From the NCBI GenBank assembly GCA_023953845.1, contig JAMLJC010000001.1, forward strand, positions 1,798,001 to 1,862,000: a DNA stretch of 64,000 nucleotides. The letters are read 5' to 3'. The position numbers were made by a program, and so were the translations under genes. This DNA comes from Rhizobiaceae bacterium. Its GTDB lineage: Bacteria; Pseudomonadota; Alphaproteobacteria; Rhizobiales; Rhizobiaceae. How positions within the stretch are numbered: position 1 is the stretch's first letter; each line of letters begins with the position of its first letter. The notes below the pieces were generated by a model. That model was not told where the DNA came from. It saw only the letters and a list, made by a program, of their open reading frames with translations, and ran no database searches. Positions 34,875 to 44,172 of this stretch are shown here, piece after piece.

Positions 34875-35687
34875 ATGAAGAAACGGCAGTCATTTTCGGT
34901 AGAGGTCGCAGGTCAGCTGAAGGAGATGATCAGGAAGCGCAAGCTTAAGCCGGGCGATCGCATCCCAACAGAATCGGAGCTTTGCGAGATTTACGAAGTC
35001 AGCCGGACCGTGGTGCGCGAAGCGATCATGCGCCTGAGTTCAGAGGGTATCCTGGTCGCTCGTCAGGGCATCGGCGTTTTCGTCGGAGAGCAGGCCGTAA
35101 ACCGCTTCGAGGTCGACTGGGACGCCATTCGGACCTTGCCTCAGACGATCATGGTGCTGGAATTGCGCAAGGCGGTCGAGGTCGAGGCGGCGGCGTTATG
35201 CGCTGCGCGACGGACCAGGAATGACGCGGTTGAAATCCGAAGGCTGATGGAGAAGATCGACGCCGAACACGCCGATCCAAGTTCGACGAAGGTCATCTAT
35301 GACTACCGTTTCCATCTTGCGATAGCGAAGGCGTCGAAGAGTCCTTACATATATGAACTTTTGAAATATATGAAACCGATCGTTACTCCCAGAGTAAAAC
35401 TGTCATCGATAGTTCCAGAAGAAAACGCCGAAAAATACTATGAAATGATCCATCAGCAGCACGAGAAGATTGTCGTAGCCATAGAAGAATCAGATGTAGA
35501 AGGTGCTACGGAGGCGATGAGATATCATCTGGAGACCAGCATAAACCGCTTGCGGAATCTGGTTTCGAATTCTCCCGGCCAGATGAAGGAAGCCGCAGCC
35601 CATGCGCCCGGCATAGTGGCAAGCCTGGTCAAGAACATAGACTCCGAAGGCGAGCAGAAGATCAGGTCTCGGGGCCGCAAGCATTGA
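34875..35687 (+). CDS. FadR/GntR-family transcription regulator
   Basis: A 270-residue regulator. The winged helix is at residues 5-75 (LKPGDRIPTESELCEIYEVS, then RTVVREAIMRLSSEGIL). The FCD ligand-binding domain is at about 95-235, with the metal-binding pattern DYRFHLAIAKAS and HQQHEKIVVAI. It probably represses the neighbouring amine/amino-acid catabolic genes and is released by a carboxylate ligand. The ATG at 34875 was chosen because homology starts there. Confidence 0.9.
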   Translation: MKKRQSFSVEVAGQLKEMIRKRKLKPGDRIPTESELCEIYEVSRTVVREAIMRLSSEGILVARQGIGVFVGEQAVNRFEVDWDAIRTLPQTIMVLELRKAVEVEAAALCAARRTRNDAVEIRRLMEKIDAEHADPSSTKVIYDYRFHLAIAKASKSPYIYELLKYMKPIVTPRVKLSSIVPEENAEKYYEMIHQQHEKIVVAIEESDVEGATEAMRYHLETSINRLRNLVSNSPGQMKEAAAHAPGIVASLVKNIDSEGEQKIRSRGRKH

Positions 35688-35731
35688 GCGGCGCTTTCTA
35701 GATTCGTGAATTTCACCGGGGTGCGGGACGC

Positions 35732-37009
35732 GTGGGCAGGAACTTTTCGCAGAACCTTTGGCATGTGACCGCCTCGGAAAACGTTAGCTTCCCGGCGCTC
35801 GGCGGGGAGATGACCGCCGATCTCGTCATCATAGGCGGCGGCTTTACCGGCTGTTCGGCCGCGCTTCATGCCGCGGAACTCGGCGCAAGGGTCGTTGTCC
35901 TCGAAGCCAATGTGGTTGGCCATGGCGCTTCCGGCCGCAATGCCGGCTATGTGAACGCCGGCTTGTGGACGCCGCCGGACGACGTCGAGGCGCAACTTGG
36001 CCAAAAGGCCGGGGCGAGGTTGAATGCTGAACTGGCCGTTTCCCCCAAGGTGGTGTCCGACATCATCGACAAGTACGGCATCTCCTGCGACGACGATCGC
36101 GTCGGCTCCCTGCATCTGGCCCATTCGCGCTCCGGCCTGAAGGACTTGGAGAGGCGGTTTGGACAGCAGCAGAAACGAAAGTCTCCAGTCGTTCTCCTTC
36201 CTGCGAAGGAGACCGAGGAACGGACGGGTACCCCAGCCTATCTCGGAGCGCTCTACGATCCTCGTGCCGTCATCGTCCAACCCTATTCCTATTGCCGTGG
36301 CCTTGCCCGCGCCGCGACCGAGGCAGGCGCCGCGATCTACGAGACATCGCGCGTAACCAAGGTCAGCCGAGCCCAGTCAAACTGGCTGGTCGAAACAGAC
36401 AATGGCTCCATCACGGCGCCGTTGCTGATCAACGCGACGGACGCTTATCACCGTGCGTTCCCGGGACTCAATCCGCCGCCGCTGACCGAAGCCTGCTATT
36501 TCCACATTGCGACGCAGCCGCTCGCCCCGGAACACCTGCGCCGGATACTGCCCGGCAAGGAAGGCTGCTGGGACACGGCGACCGTCATGTCCGGTCTGCG
36601 CGTCGACCGGGGCGGGCGCTTGCTGGTCGGCGCTGCCGGATCGCTGCGGCACGCGGCCAACGGCATCCATACGAACTGGGCCTATCGAAAGATGGTCGCG
36701 CTGTTTCCCTTCCTGAAGGGACAGCCGGTCGACTATGCATGGTACGGTGTCATCGGCATGACCGCCGATCATCTTCCCAAGATCCTGCGGCTTGGCGATA
36801 ACGCCTATGCGGCGTTTGGCTATTCCGGTCGCGGTATTGGTCCGGGAACCGTTTTCGGCAAGGCGCTTGCGAAATTTCTGCTCCAGAGAGACGCGGACGT
36901 GCTGCCGGTTCCCCCGCTCGATGCGCACAGCGAGCGCTTCAACGTTCCCAAGCAGGTTTACTACGAAACCGGTTGCGCATTGACGCATCTGGTCGCCGAC
37001 CGGGTCTGA
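35732..37009 (+). CDS. FAD-dependent amine/amino-acid oxidoreductase
   Basis: A 425-residue DAO-superfamily enzyme similar to gamma-glutamylputrescine oxidase (PuuB) and DadA. The FAD motif is LVIIGGGFTGCSAALHAAEL near residues 31-50, followed by VVLEANVVGHGASGRNAGYV. The C-terminal GYSGRGIGPGTVFGKALA is the usual FAD-closing segment. The start is GTG at 35732. It probably oxidises a secondary amine or D-amino acid. It lies downstream of the FadR-type regulator. Confidence 0.88.
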   Translation: MGRNFSQNLWHVTASENVSFPALGGEMTADLVIIGGGFTGCSAALHAAELGARVVVLEANVVGHGASGRNAGYVNAGLWTPPDDVEAQLGQKAGARLNAELAVSPKVVSDIIDKYGISCDDDRVGSLHLAHSRSGLKDLERRFGQQQKRKSPVVLLPAKETEERTGTPAYLGALYDPRAVIVQPYSYCRGLARAATEAGAAIYETSRVTKVSRAQSNWLVETDNGSITAPLLINATDAYHRAFPGLNPPPLTEACYFHIATQPLAPEHLRRILPGKEGCWDTATVMSGLRVDRGGRLLVGAAGSLRHAANGIHTNWAYRKMVALFPFLKGQPVDYAWYGVIGMTADHLPKILRLGDNAYAAFGYSGRGIGPGTVFGKALAKFLLQRDADVLPVPPLDAHSERFNVPKQVYYETGCALTHLVADRV

Positions 37010-37101
37010 TGGATGTCGGGGCCTTCCATTTCGAGACAGAGAACGAGACGATCAGTCTCCCCAGGAAATACATCGTGATCTCACAGTCGATGGCGGCGTA
37101 A
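37009..37101 (+). CDS. Possible 30-aa ORF or gene remnant
   Basis: The ATG overlaps the previous stop (TGATG). The frame encodes 30 residues with composition like the start of a soluble protein (MDVGAFHFETENETISLPRK). It could be a remnant of a longer gene deleted here or a coupled small ORF. No family is recognised. Confidence 0.25.
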   Translation: MDVGAFHFETENETISLPRKYIVISQSMAA

Positions 37102-37164
37102 GGCCAATCGCCCGTCACTTCAAAAGAGGTCAACCGTCGCCGGAAGACTATCGAAGGAGAAGGC

Positions 37165-37914
37165 ATGTCATCGCTTCGCGGAAAGAATGTTCTTATCACC
37201 GGCGGCACAACCGGCATCGGCTTTGAGACGGCGCGCGCATTTCTGGCGGCGTCGGCCAACGTCATCGTGACGGGCGCCAATCCCGAGCGCGTGGCGTCAG
37301 CCGAGCGGTCCTTGGGCGCGAATTGCGCCGGCATCGTTTCCGACAACGCTTCCCCGGCCGCGAACCGGGAGCTCAGCAAGGCCTGTGAAGCGCGTTTCGG
37401 CCATCTGGATGTCATCGTGGCGAATGCGGGCGTCTGCAAGGCGAGCAATATTCACGATGTGACGGAAGCCGCTTTCGACCACGAGATGGACATCAATTTC
37501 AAGGGAACGCTGTTTCTCATCCAGGCTTGCCTGCCTCTCCTGCGGCCCGGTTCGGTCATCCTGATGACGACCAGCGTCAACGACGTGAAGGGCATTCCGG
37601 GGCAGCTGGTCTATTCGGCGACCAAGGCCGCCATGCGTTCGATGGTCCGGACGCTGGCCGCTGAACTCGCGCCGAGAAAGATTCGCGTCAACGGGGTCGC
37701 GCCAGGGCCGATCGATACGCCCATCTTCGACAAGGCGCTGCCGATACCCGAGGAGGCCGCTGCGATGAAGGCGCTCGAGGCGAAGTTCGGCGTCATGGAC
37801 AGGATAGGCAAGCCAGAGGAAGTCGCCGCGGCTTTTGTCTTCCTGGCCGGAGAGCAGGCTGGTTTCATCACCGGAATCGATTTGCCGGTCGCTGGCGGAT
37901 GGGGCGACGTCTAG
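37165..37914 (+). CDS. Short-chain dehydrogenase/reductase
   Basis: A 249-residue classical SDR. The NAD(P) motif TGGTTGIG lies at residues 13-20 and the structural NAG (ANAGV) near residue 90. The catalytic Ser is in MTTSVND and the catalytic YSATK is near residue 151. A C-terminal GFITGIDLPVAGGWG follows. A ggagaagg site precedes the ATG. It probably oxidises or reduces an intermediate of the surrounding catabolic pathway. Substrate not predictable. Confidence 0.9.
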   Translation: MSSLRGKNVLITGGTTGIGFETARAFLAASANVIVTGANPERVASAERSLGANCAGIVSDNASPAANRELSKACEARFGHLDVIVANAGVCKASNIHDVTEAAFDHEMDINFKGTLFLIQACLPLLRPGSVILMTTSVNDVKGIPGQLVYSATKAAMRSMVRTLAAELAPRKIRVNGVAPGPIDTPIFDKALPIPEEAAAMKALEAKFGVMDRIGKPEEVAAAFVFLAGEQAGFITGIDLPVAGGWGDV

Positions 37915-38012
37915 AGTTCGGTGAGCCGTATTGATGTGCGAGATGCGCGTCGCATCCTCTCCGTTCGCCGCTGTGCAGGCAGCATCGGTTTCCGACCACA
38001 AAGCACGCGACA

Positions 38013-38990
38013 CTATCGACGAATCCTCTCTCGTACGAACATGACACGCTGGTCGGTGGTGGGAGAGCAGCCAAAACGGCTTCTGTATGCGCGCGAGAAG
38101 TGCGAAGCGGACGTGAAGCCGCAGGCGACCCCGGCGTCGAAAACCGACATAGAGGAATATCGCAAAAGCGCCCTTGCACGGTCCAGTCTGAGGCGGACGT
38201 AGTAGCGGGTAGGCGAGACGCCCAGCCAGGTCTCGAAAAGACGTTCAAGCTGCCGCGGCGACACCCCGATCTTGCGAGCGATCGCCGGCATCCGAAGGGG
38301 CGATTCCGTATTTGATTCCATCAGTCGTACAGCTTCGATCAGCGTCGTATGCGGCACGCCCAGCCGCATCCGAAGCGACATGCGCTGGCTTTCGTCATGG
38401 CTGCGTATGCTGCCGTATACGAAATTCTCCGACACCCGGTTGGCGAACTCGCTGCCCTTCAGGCTCCGGATGATCTCGAGCATCACGTCCATCGCGGCGA
38501 CGCCGCCGCCGCAGGTGAAGACGCGGCGGTCGAAGACGAAGATGTCGTTGCAGACGTCCAGATGCGGATATTTCTCGCGGAAGGCATCGACATAATCCCA
38601 GTGCGTCGTGCATCGCCGGCCGTCCAGCAGGCCCGCTTCCGCCAGCATGAAGCTGGCGGTGCTGACGCTGCCGATGACCGTGTCGCTTCGGACCAGATGG
38701 CGCAGGAATTCGCGTATCCTGCGGTCCGCATAGGCCTCGTCCTCCTGGCCGCCGCAGAGCACCACCAGGTCCGAGCCGTCGTCCTGCGGCGGGACCGGCA
38801 GCGTCTTCACGTCGATGCCGTTGCTGGCCAGTACCGGACCGCCAGCAGCACTGAGCAGCCGCCACCGGAAGAGCTGGGCTCCGGCGATGCGGTTGGCGCC
38901 GCGCATCGGCTCGATCAGCGACGAGAACGACATCATCGAGAACCCCGGCGTCAGGATGATGGTAGCAGTATAGATGTTCGACTCGCGCAT
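38013..38990 (-). CDS. GlxA-type AraC-family regulator
   Basis: About 325 residues. A DJ-1/PfpI-like amidotransferase domain is N-terminal (LVVLCGGQEDEAYADRRIRE, then STASFMLAEAGLLDGRR). An AraC double helix-turn-helix is C-terminal (MPAIARKIGVSPRQLERLFE, then CGFTSASHFSRAYRSRFG). Such GlxA-type proteins control carnitine, choline, dimethylglycine and arginine catabolism in other bacteria. The start at 38990 is preferred; 39029 is possible. It is divergent from the prpD-to-cocE operon and probably activates it. Confidence 0.88.
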   Translation of the reverse strand: MRESNIYTATIILTPGFSMMSFSSLIEPMRGANRIAGAQLFRWRLLSAAGGPVLASNGIDVKTLPVPPQDDGSDLVVLCGGQEDEAYADRRIREFLRHLVRSDTVIGSVSTASFMLAEAGLLDGRRCTTHWDYVDAFREKYPHLDVCNDIFVFDRRVFTCGGGVAAMDVMLEIIRSLKGSEFANRVSENFVYGSIRSHDESQRMSLRMRLGVPHTTLIEAVRLMESNTESPLRMPAIARKIGVSPRQLERLFETWLGVSPTRYYVRLRLDRARALLRYSSMSVFDAGVACGFTSASHFSRAYRSRFGCSPTTDQRVMFVRERIRR

Positions 38991-39117
38991 GGCCGTCCGC
39001 CCGGCATTTTTTAAGGCTTGGCGGATCATGCAAAGCGAACGTCGAAAAATGTCAAGCCTGCGGCAAGGTCGCGATCATAGTGCCCGCCGGGGATGCAACT
39101 CGGAAGATGCACGTCAG

Positions 39118-40485
39118 ATGGGCAACCAGTTCCACGATTTCGTCGCCTCGACCCGCTTCGCGGATCTGCCGCCGGAGGTCGCCCGGATGGCGAGCCGCTG
39201 TCTGCTTGATCTGATCGGGACGGCGGCGGCGGGCACGCAGACGGATCTGTCCCGCATCATCAACGCACATGCGGCGCGCTTCTTCGGTCCCGGTGTCGGC
39301 GAACGCCCCGCCCGCATCCTGTTCGACGGCCGCGCGGCAAGCCCGGTGGGTGCTGCGCTCGCCGGTGGCATGACCATCGACAGTTTCGACTCCCATGACG
39401 GCCACGTACTGACGAAAGGCCACGCCGGATGCGCGATCCTGCCCGCGCTGGCAGCATTGGCCGACACACTCGGCCGTCCGACCAGCGGCGCGGAGTTTCT
39501 CGTCAGCCTGACGATCGGCTACGAAGTCGCGATCCGCGCCGGCATCGCGCAGCACCGCATCTGCTGCGACTATCACACGTCCGGCGCGTGGAACGCGCTC
39601 GGTGTTGCCGCGGTGGCCGGACGGCTATGGGGCCTGGACGCGAGGCATCTGCGCGAGGCCGTCGGCATTGCGGAGTATCATGGACCGCGCAGCCAGATGA
39701 TGCGCTGCATCGATTTCCCGACCATGGTGAAGGACGGGTCCGGCTGGGGTGCCATGGCCGGCCTCAGTGCGGCCTACCTCGCGGCGGACGGCTTTACGGG
39801 GGCGCCGGCTCTCGTGATCGAGGACACGGCCGTCGCCGATCTGTGGAGCGATCTTGGCACGCGCTGGTGCATCCTCGAACTCTACTTCAAGCCCTATCCG
39901 GTGTGCCGGTGGGCGCAGCCGGCCATCGAGGCCGCGCTTGCGGTTCGGCGCGCTCATGATCTCCGGCCGGACATGATCGAGGAGATCGAGATCGAGAGCT
40001 TCCACAATGCCATCCGGCTGGACGACAGGACACCGGAAACGACCGAGATCGCGCAATACAGTCTCCCCTTCCCGGTTGCGGTGGCCGTGGCCTATGGCGA
40101 ACTGCCGCCATCGGCGATCGTCGGCGCCGCCCTGCGGGATCCGCTGGTGCTGTCGCTCAGCCGGCGTATCCGCCTGATCGAGGCGCCGGACATCGAAGCG
40201 CGCTTCCCGGCCGAGCGCTTCGCCCGGGCGCGCTTTCGGCTGACGGATGGCCGCGTGCTCGAAAGCGGCACCCTGCCAGCTCGCGGCGACGCTGAACGTC
40301 CTCTCGACGATGACGAGATACTTACCAAATTCCATGCCAATGCCGACGACTTTTGCGGGATCGAGCGCGCCGCCGCCATCGCCGCTGCCGTGCACGATCT
40401 TGCCGGGCAGCCTTCGGTCCAGCAGCTTCTCGATCTCGTCTCCGCCCCGCCGGTCGCGCGGGCCTTCGGCAGGTCGGCCGCGTGA
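39118..40485 (+). CDS. MmgE/PrpD-family dehydratase or epimerase
   Basis: A 455-residue MmgE/PrpD-family protein. Family signatures are seen: CLLDLIGTAAAG, SFDSHDGHVLTKGHAGCAIL, VKDGSGWGAMAGLSAAYLA and YFKPYPVCRWAQPAIEA. Members include 2-methylcitrate dehydratase, cis-aconitate decarboxylase and iminodisuccinate epimerase. In this context, not next to prpB/prpC, a role on an amine-linked carboxylate is more likely. It is the first gene of the long operon, and its stop overlaps the next GTG start. Confidence 0.87.
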   Translation: MGNQFHDFVASTRFADLPPEVARMASRCLLDLIGTAAAGTQTDLSRIINAHAARFFGPGVGERPARILFDGRAASPVGAALAGGMTIDSFDSHDGHVLTKGHAGCAILPALAALADTLGRPTSGAEFLVSLTIGYEVAIRAGIAQHRICCDYHTSGAWNALGVAAVAGRLWGLDARHLREAVGIAEYHGPRSQMMRCIDFPTMVKDGSGWGAMAGLSAAYLAADGFTGAPALVIEDTAVADLWSDLGTRWCILELYFKPYPVCRWAQPAIEAALAVRRAHDLRPDMIEEIEIESFHNAIRLDDRTPETTEIAQYSLPFPVAVAVAYGELPPSAIVGAALRDPLVLSLSRRIRLIEAPDIEARFPAERFARARFRLTDGRVLESGTLPARGDAERPLDDDEILTKFHANADDFCGIERAAAIAAAVHDLAGQPSVQQLLDLVSAPPVARAFGRSAA

Positions 40486-42533
40486 GCAACTACGCCACCC
40501 GCGTCGAGGAGACCGTCTGGATTGCGCTTCCGGACGGTTGCAGGCTTGCAGCGCGCATCTGGTTCCCGGTCACGAACGAGCCTCTGCCCGCTATCCTGGA
40601 ATATCTGCCCTACCGCCGCCGCGACCGCCATCGCGGTGACGATGCGTTCACGCATCCGGCGCTGGCCGCCGAAGGCTATGTCTGTGTTCGTGTCGACATG
40701 CGCGGTTCGGGCGACAGCGATGGGGTGATGTTCGACGAATACACACCGCAGGAGTGGCGCGACGCGGTCGATGTGATCGGCTGGATCGCGGCGCAGCCTT
40801 GGTGTGACGGCAATGTAGGCATGATGGGGCTGTCCTGGAGCGGCTTCAATTCGCTGCAGGTCGCCGCGCTGGCGCCCGCCCCGCTGAAGGCCATCGTGAC
40901 CACCTGCGCCTCGGACGACCGCTTCGCCGACGACATGCACTATATGGGCGGCTGCCTGCTCAACGACAATCTGCAATACGGCTCGACACTTTTCACCTGG
41001 CTGGCGACGCCGCCCGACCCGGCGATTGTCGGAGGGCGCTGGCGCGACATGTGGCTGGCACGCCTCGATGCAGTTTCGCCGCCTGCACTGCAATGGATGC
41101 GGAACGGGACGCGCAATGGCTACTGGAAGTCCGGCTCCGTCTGCGAGGATTATTCCGCCATCAAGGCGGCGGTGCTTGCGGTGGGCGGCTGGGCGGACGG
41201 CTATACCAATGCCGTGATGCGCCTGCTTTCAGGCTTGACGGGCCCGCGCAAGGGCCTGATCGGACCGTGGGGCCACGCCTTCCCGCATGTCGCCACGCCG
41301 GGGCCGGGCATCGACTTCATCGCCTATCTCAAGCGCTGGTGGGACTGCTGGCTGAAGGGGCGAGACGATGGCATCATGTCCGAGCCGATGCTCGCCTGCT
41401 GGATTCAGGAGAGCGAGGCCCCGCAGCCGTCCTTTGCAGTGCGAAAGGGCCGCTGGGCCGCCGAGTCCGTATGGCCGCCGAAGGATCAGGACCGGTTCAT
41501 CCTGCACGCGACCGACGATGGATTGCGCGCCACGGTGCCGGTAAAGCTGGCGCCGACGCGCATCGACAGCCCGCCACAGACCGGCACCGCCTCGGGCGAA
41601 TGGTGTCCCTATGGCTGGGGTCCCGACATGCCGCTCGACCAGCGGGCCGAGGACGCCGTCTCCGCCTGCTGGGACAGCGCGCCCCTCGACGCGCCGCTCA
41701 CGCTGCTCGGCGGCGTCACGGTCGAACTCACCCTTGCCGTGGATGCCCCGGAGGCCATGGTCGCGATACGCCTGAACGACGTCTCGGCGGATGGCGTCAG
41801 CCGTCGCATCACCTACGGTTTGCGTAACCTAACGCTTACCGATAATCTCGGTGACGTCTGGACGTTGCGCTCCGGCGAACCTGTCACCGTGAGGGTCCGG
41901 CTGAACGACATCGGCTATGAGGTGCCGGCCGGTAACAGGTTGCGGCTTGCCGTGTCGACCGCCTACTGGCCGCTAGCCGTCGGCGCGCCCGCCCGTGCGC
42001 CCGTCACGGTGCTCGCCGCGCATGTCGCAATGCCGCTGGCCAGCAATACCGATGCGGCCGTTCCGCCGTCCTTCGGCCCAGCCATCAGCCTTCCCTATCC
42101 GGAAGCACGCGAGATCGTCGGGCCTGGTCGCGGTCGGCTCAGCCTTACCGAACGGCTTGATCGTCGGGAGACAGTGGTGGAAGTGGTACGCAATCTCGGC
42201 GCAGTGGAACTGGGCGATGTTTCGCTGACGCTGCGTGCGCTCGGTTCCGAGACCTACACGATGCCTTGGCAGGACCCTTCGTTCGCCCGTTCGGAAGCCC
42301 GGCGTCTGGCGGCAATGCGACGCCCGGACTGGGACGTTCGCGTCGAGACGCGTTCACGCATCGCCTTCGACGGGCCCGACTACGCCTTCAGCGCCGTCAT
42401 CGAGGCTTTCGAGAACGACGGAAAGATATTCGAGCGGAGCTGGAACGAGCGCGTGGCAAGGCCGGGCGCTGCCGGGCTGCGTGCGAAGGACGAGGAAGCA
42501 GCAACCAACAAACAACAGGGGTGCACGTTATGA
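40482..42533 (+). CDS. CocE/NonD-type hydrolase (first copy)
   Basis: A 683-residue hydrolase of the cocaine esterase / X-Pro dipeptidyl-peptidase family. The nucleophile elbow is GLSWSGFN with Ser near residue 128, after WCDGNVGMM. The oxyanion Tyr is in EYLPYRRRDR. The catalytic His is probably in GPWGHAFPH. A C-terminal jelly-roll domain follows. There is no signal peptide, so it acts in the cytoplasm. GTG start overlaps the previous stop (GTGA). It is paralogous to the last gene of the operon. Confidence 0.88.
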   Translation: MSNYATRVEETVWIALPDGCRLAARIWFPVTNEPLPAILEYLPYRRRDRHRGDDAFTHPALAAEGYVCVRVDMRGSGDSDGVMFDEYTPQEWRDAVDVIGWIAAQPWCDGNVGMMGLSWSGFNSLQVAALAPAPLKAIVTTCASDDRFADDMHYMGGCLLNDNLQYGSTLFTWLATPPDPAIVGGRWRDMWLARLDAVSPPALQWMRNGTRNGYWKSGSVCEDYSAIKAAVLAVGGWADGYTNAVMRLLSGLTGPRKGLIGPWGHAFPHVATPGPGIDFIAYLKRWWDCWLKGRDDGIMSEPMLACWIQESEAPQPSFAVRKGRWAAESVWPPKDQDRFILHATDDGLRATVPVKLAPTRIDSPPQTGTASGEWCPYGWGPDMPLDQRAEDAVSACWDSAPLDAPLTLLGGVTVELTLAVDAPEAMVAIRLNDVSADGVSRRITYGLRNLTLTDNLGDVWTLRSGEPVTVRVRLNDIGYEVPAGNRLRLAVSTAYWPLAVGAPARAPVTVLAAHVAMPLASNTDAAVPPSFGPAISLPYPEAREIVGPGRGRLSLTERLDRRETVVEVVRNLGAVELGDVSLTLRALGSETYTMPWQDPSFARSEARRLAAMRRPDWDVRVETRSRIAFDGPDYAFSAVIEAFENDGKIFERSWNERVARPGAAGLRAKDEEAATNKQQGCTL

Positions 42534-43447
42534 CGAAGCAGAAGATCAACTTTTCCCGCAGAACGGTTCTCGCCGCCGCCGGCCTGGCGGTGGCCGCCAC
42601 GGCGCTGGCGCAGGAGGCGCTCGCACAGGACAAGCCGGTCCGCGTCGGCTTTCCGAACCAGACCGAGCAGGCGATGCTCGGATACATGGCCGCGTTGATC
42701 GTCGAGAAGAAGCTCGGCCTTCCGGTCGAGCTCTCGCCCAATCTCGGTGGCACGGCGATCGGCCAGCAGGCGATCATCGACGGGGCGATCGACATTTTCC
42801 CGGACTATACGGGCGACGCGCTCGCCAATGTGCTGAAGGAGGAGGCGCTGACCGAGCCGGCAAAGGCTTATGACCGCGTTGCCTCCCAATACAAGGAGAA
42901 GTACGGCATCACGTGGCTGGCGCCGACGAAGTTCAACAACACCTATGCGCTTGCCTTGAAGAAGGACAAGGCGGAAGAGCTCAAGATCACCAAGATCTCC
43001 GACATGGCTCCTCACGCCAAGGACTGGTCTTTGGGTTCGTCGGTCGAGTTCGCCGGCCGTCCGATCGACGGCTATCCGGGTATGACCAAGGCCTATGGCT
43101 ACGAATTCGGCTCGATCAAACCGATGGACATCGGCCTGATGTACACGTCCATCGATGCCGGCCAGGTCGATGTCATCGTCGCCTTCGCCACCGATGCGCG
43201 CATCGAGAAGGTCGGTCTGCGCGTGCTCGACGACGACAAGTTCTTCTTCCCGGCCTACAACGCCGCGATCACCGTCCGCGACGAACTGCTCGCCAAGCAT
43301 CCCGAGATCAAGGATGCGATCGACCAGGTGATCGGCAACATCGACACCGAGACCCAGATCAAGCTCAACGCGCGGGCCGACATCGACAATGTGCCGCTCG
43401 ACAAGGTCGCGGAGGACTACCTCAAGGAGATCGGCGCGATCCAGTAA
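42530..43447 (+). CDS. Osmoprotectant-type ABC substrate-binding protein
   Basis: A 305-residue periplasmic protein with a twin-arginine-like signal (SRRTVLAAAGLAVAATALA, cut near AQD). The body fits the OpuAC/QAT family: VRVGFPNQTEQAMLGYMAAL, LGGTAIGQQAIIDGAIDIFP and DYTGDALA. Family members bind glycine betaine, choline or other quaternary amines in an aromatic cage. ATG overlaps the upstream stop. A hairpin follows the gene, probably raising its level above the permeases. Confidence 0.9.
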   Translation: MTKQKINFSRRTVLAAAGLAVAATALAQEALAQDKPVRVGFPNQTEQAMLGYMAALIVEKKLGLPVELSPNLGGTAIGQQAIIDGAIDIFPDYTGDALANVLKEEALTEPAKAYDRVASQYKEKYGITWLAPTKFNNTYALALKKDKAEELKITKISDMAPHAKDWSLGSSVEFAGRPIDGYPGMTKAYGYEFGSIKPMDIGLMYTSIDAGQVDVIVAFATDARIEKVGLRVLDDDKFFFPAYNAAITVRDELLAKHPEIKDAIDQVIGNIDTETQIKLNARADIDNVPLDKVAEDYLKEIGAIQ

Positions 43448-43461
43448 ACGATCAGAGCTTC

Positions 43462-43484
43462 GCGGCCCGCCCTAGGTGGGCCGC
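43462..43484 (+). promoter_or_regulatory. Hairpin after the SBP gene
   Basis: A 7-bp stem GCGGCCC / GGGCCGC with a 9-nt loop, 15 bp after the SBP stop and before the permease. It is suited to protecting upstream mRNA or reducing read-through into the permease genes. Confidence 0.55.
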
Positions 43485-43527
43485 AGGGCGTCACCCGTGC
43501 TAGGGTCGGCGTCCATGGATCGCACGG

Positions 43528-44172
43528 ATGGACTATTTCATCGCCAACTATGACCGGATCGCGCTGGCGACGGCGCGGCATCTGGAGATTTGCGCCCTTT
43601 CGGTCGTGCTGGCGCTGGCTCTGGGCATTCCGCTCGGCATCCTGGCGGCCAAGGTCAGACCGCTGTCCTTCGTCATCCTCGGCACGGTCAGCGTCATCTA
43701 CACCGTGCCGACGCTGGCGATGTTCGGCCTCATGATTCCGGTGCTGGGCCTCGGCTTCGTGCCGGCGATCGCGGCCATCGTCCTCTATTCGCTGCTGCCG
43801 GTGGTGCAGAATACCTATACCGGCATCGTCAATGTGCCCGCCCATACCAGGGAGGCGGCCCGCGGCCTCGGCATGAGCGAGGCGCAGATCCTGTGGCGCG
43901 TGGAACTGCCGCTGTCCTTGCCCGTTCTCTCGGCCGGCATCCGGACGGCGGTGGTGAACGCCGTCGGCATGGGAACGCTGGCCTCGCTGATCGGCGCCGG
44001 CGGCCTGGGCGATCTCATCTTCCGCGGTATTTCCACCGTGTCGCTGGTCGTCGTTCTGGCGGGCAGCATCCCCGTGGTCGTCATCGCGGTTCTCGCCGAT
44101 ATGCTGCTGCGCTCTGTCGAGGCGCGAGCGGAACAGCAGACACGGGCGCGTGCCGCAGGCGGCGCGCCATGA
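43528..44172 (+). CDS. ABC permease (OpuB/OpuC type), first
   Basis: A 214-residue inner-membrane permease with about five or six spans. The cytoplasmic coupling EAA loop (AREAARGLGMSEAQILWRVE) is typical of osmoprotectant transporters. It starts 80 bp after the SBP gene, past the hairpin, and its stop overlaps the next start (ATGA). It probably forms a heterodimer with the following permease. Confidence 0.9.
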   Translation: MDYFIANYDRIALATARHLEICALSVVLALALGIPLGILAAKVRPLSFVILGTVSVIYTVPTLAMFGLMIPVLGLGFVPAIAAIVLYSLLPVVQNTYTGIVNVPAHTREAARGLGMSEAQILWRVELPLSLPVLSAGIRTAVVNAVGMGTLASLIGAGGLGDLIFRGISTVSLVVVLAGSIPVVVIAVLADMLLRSVEARAEQQTRARAAGGAP

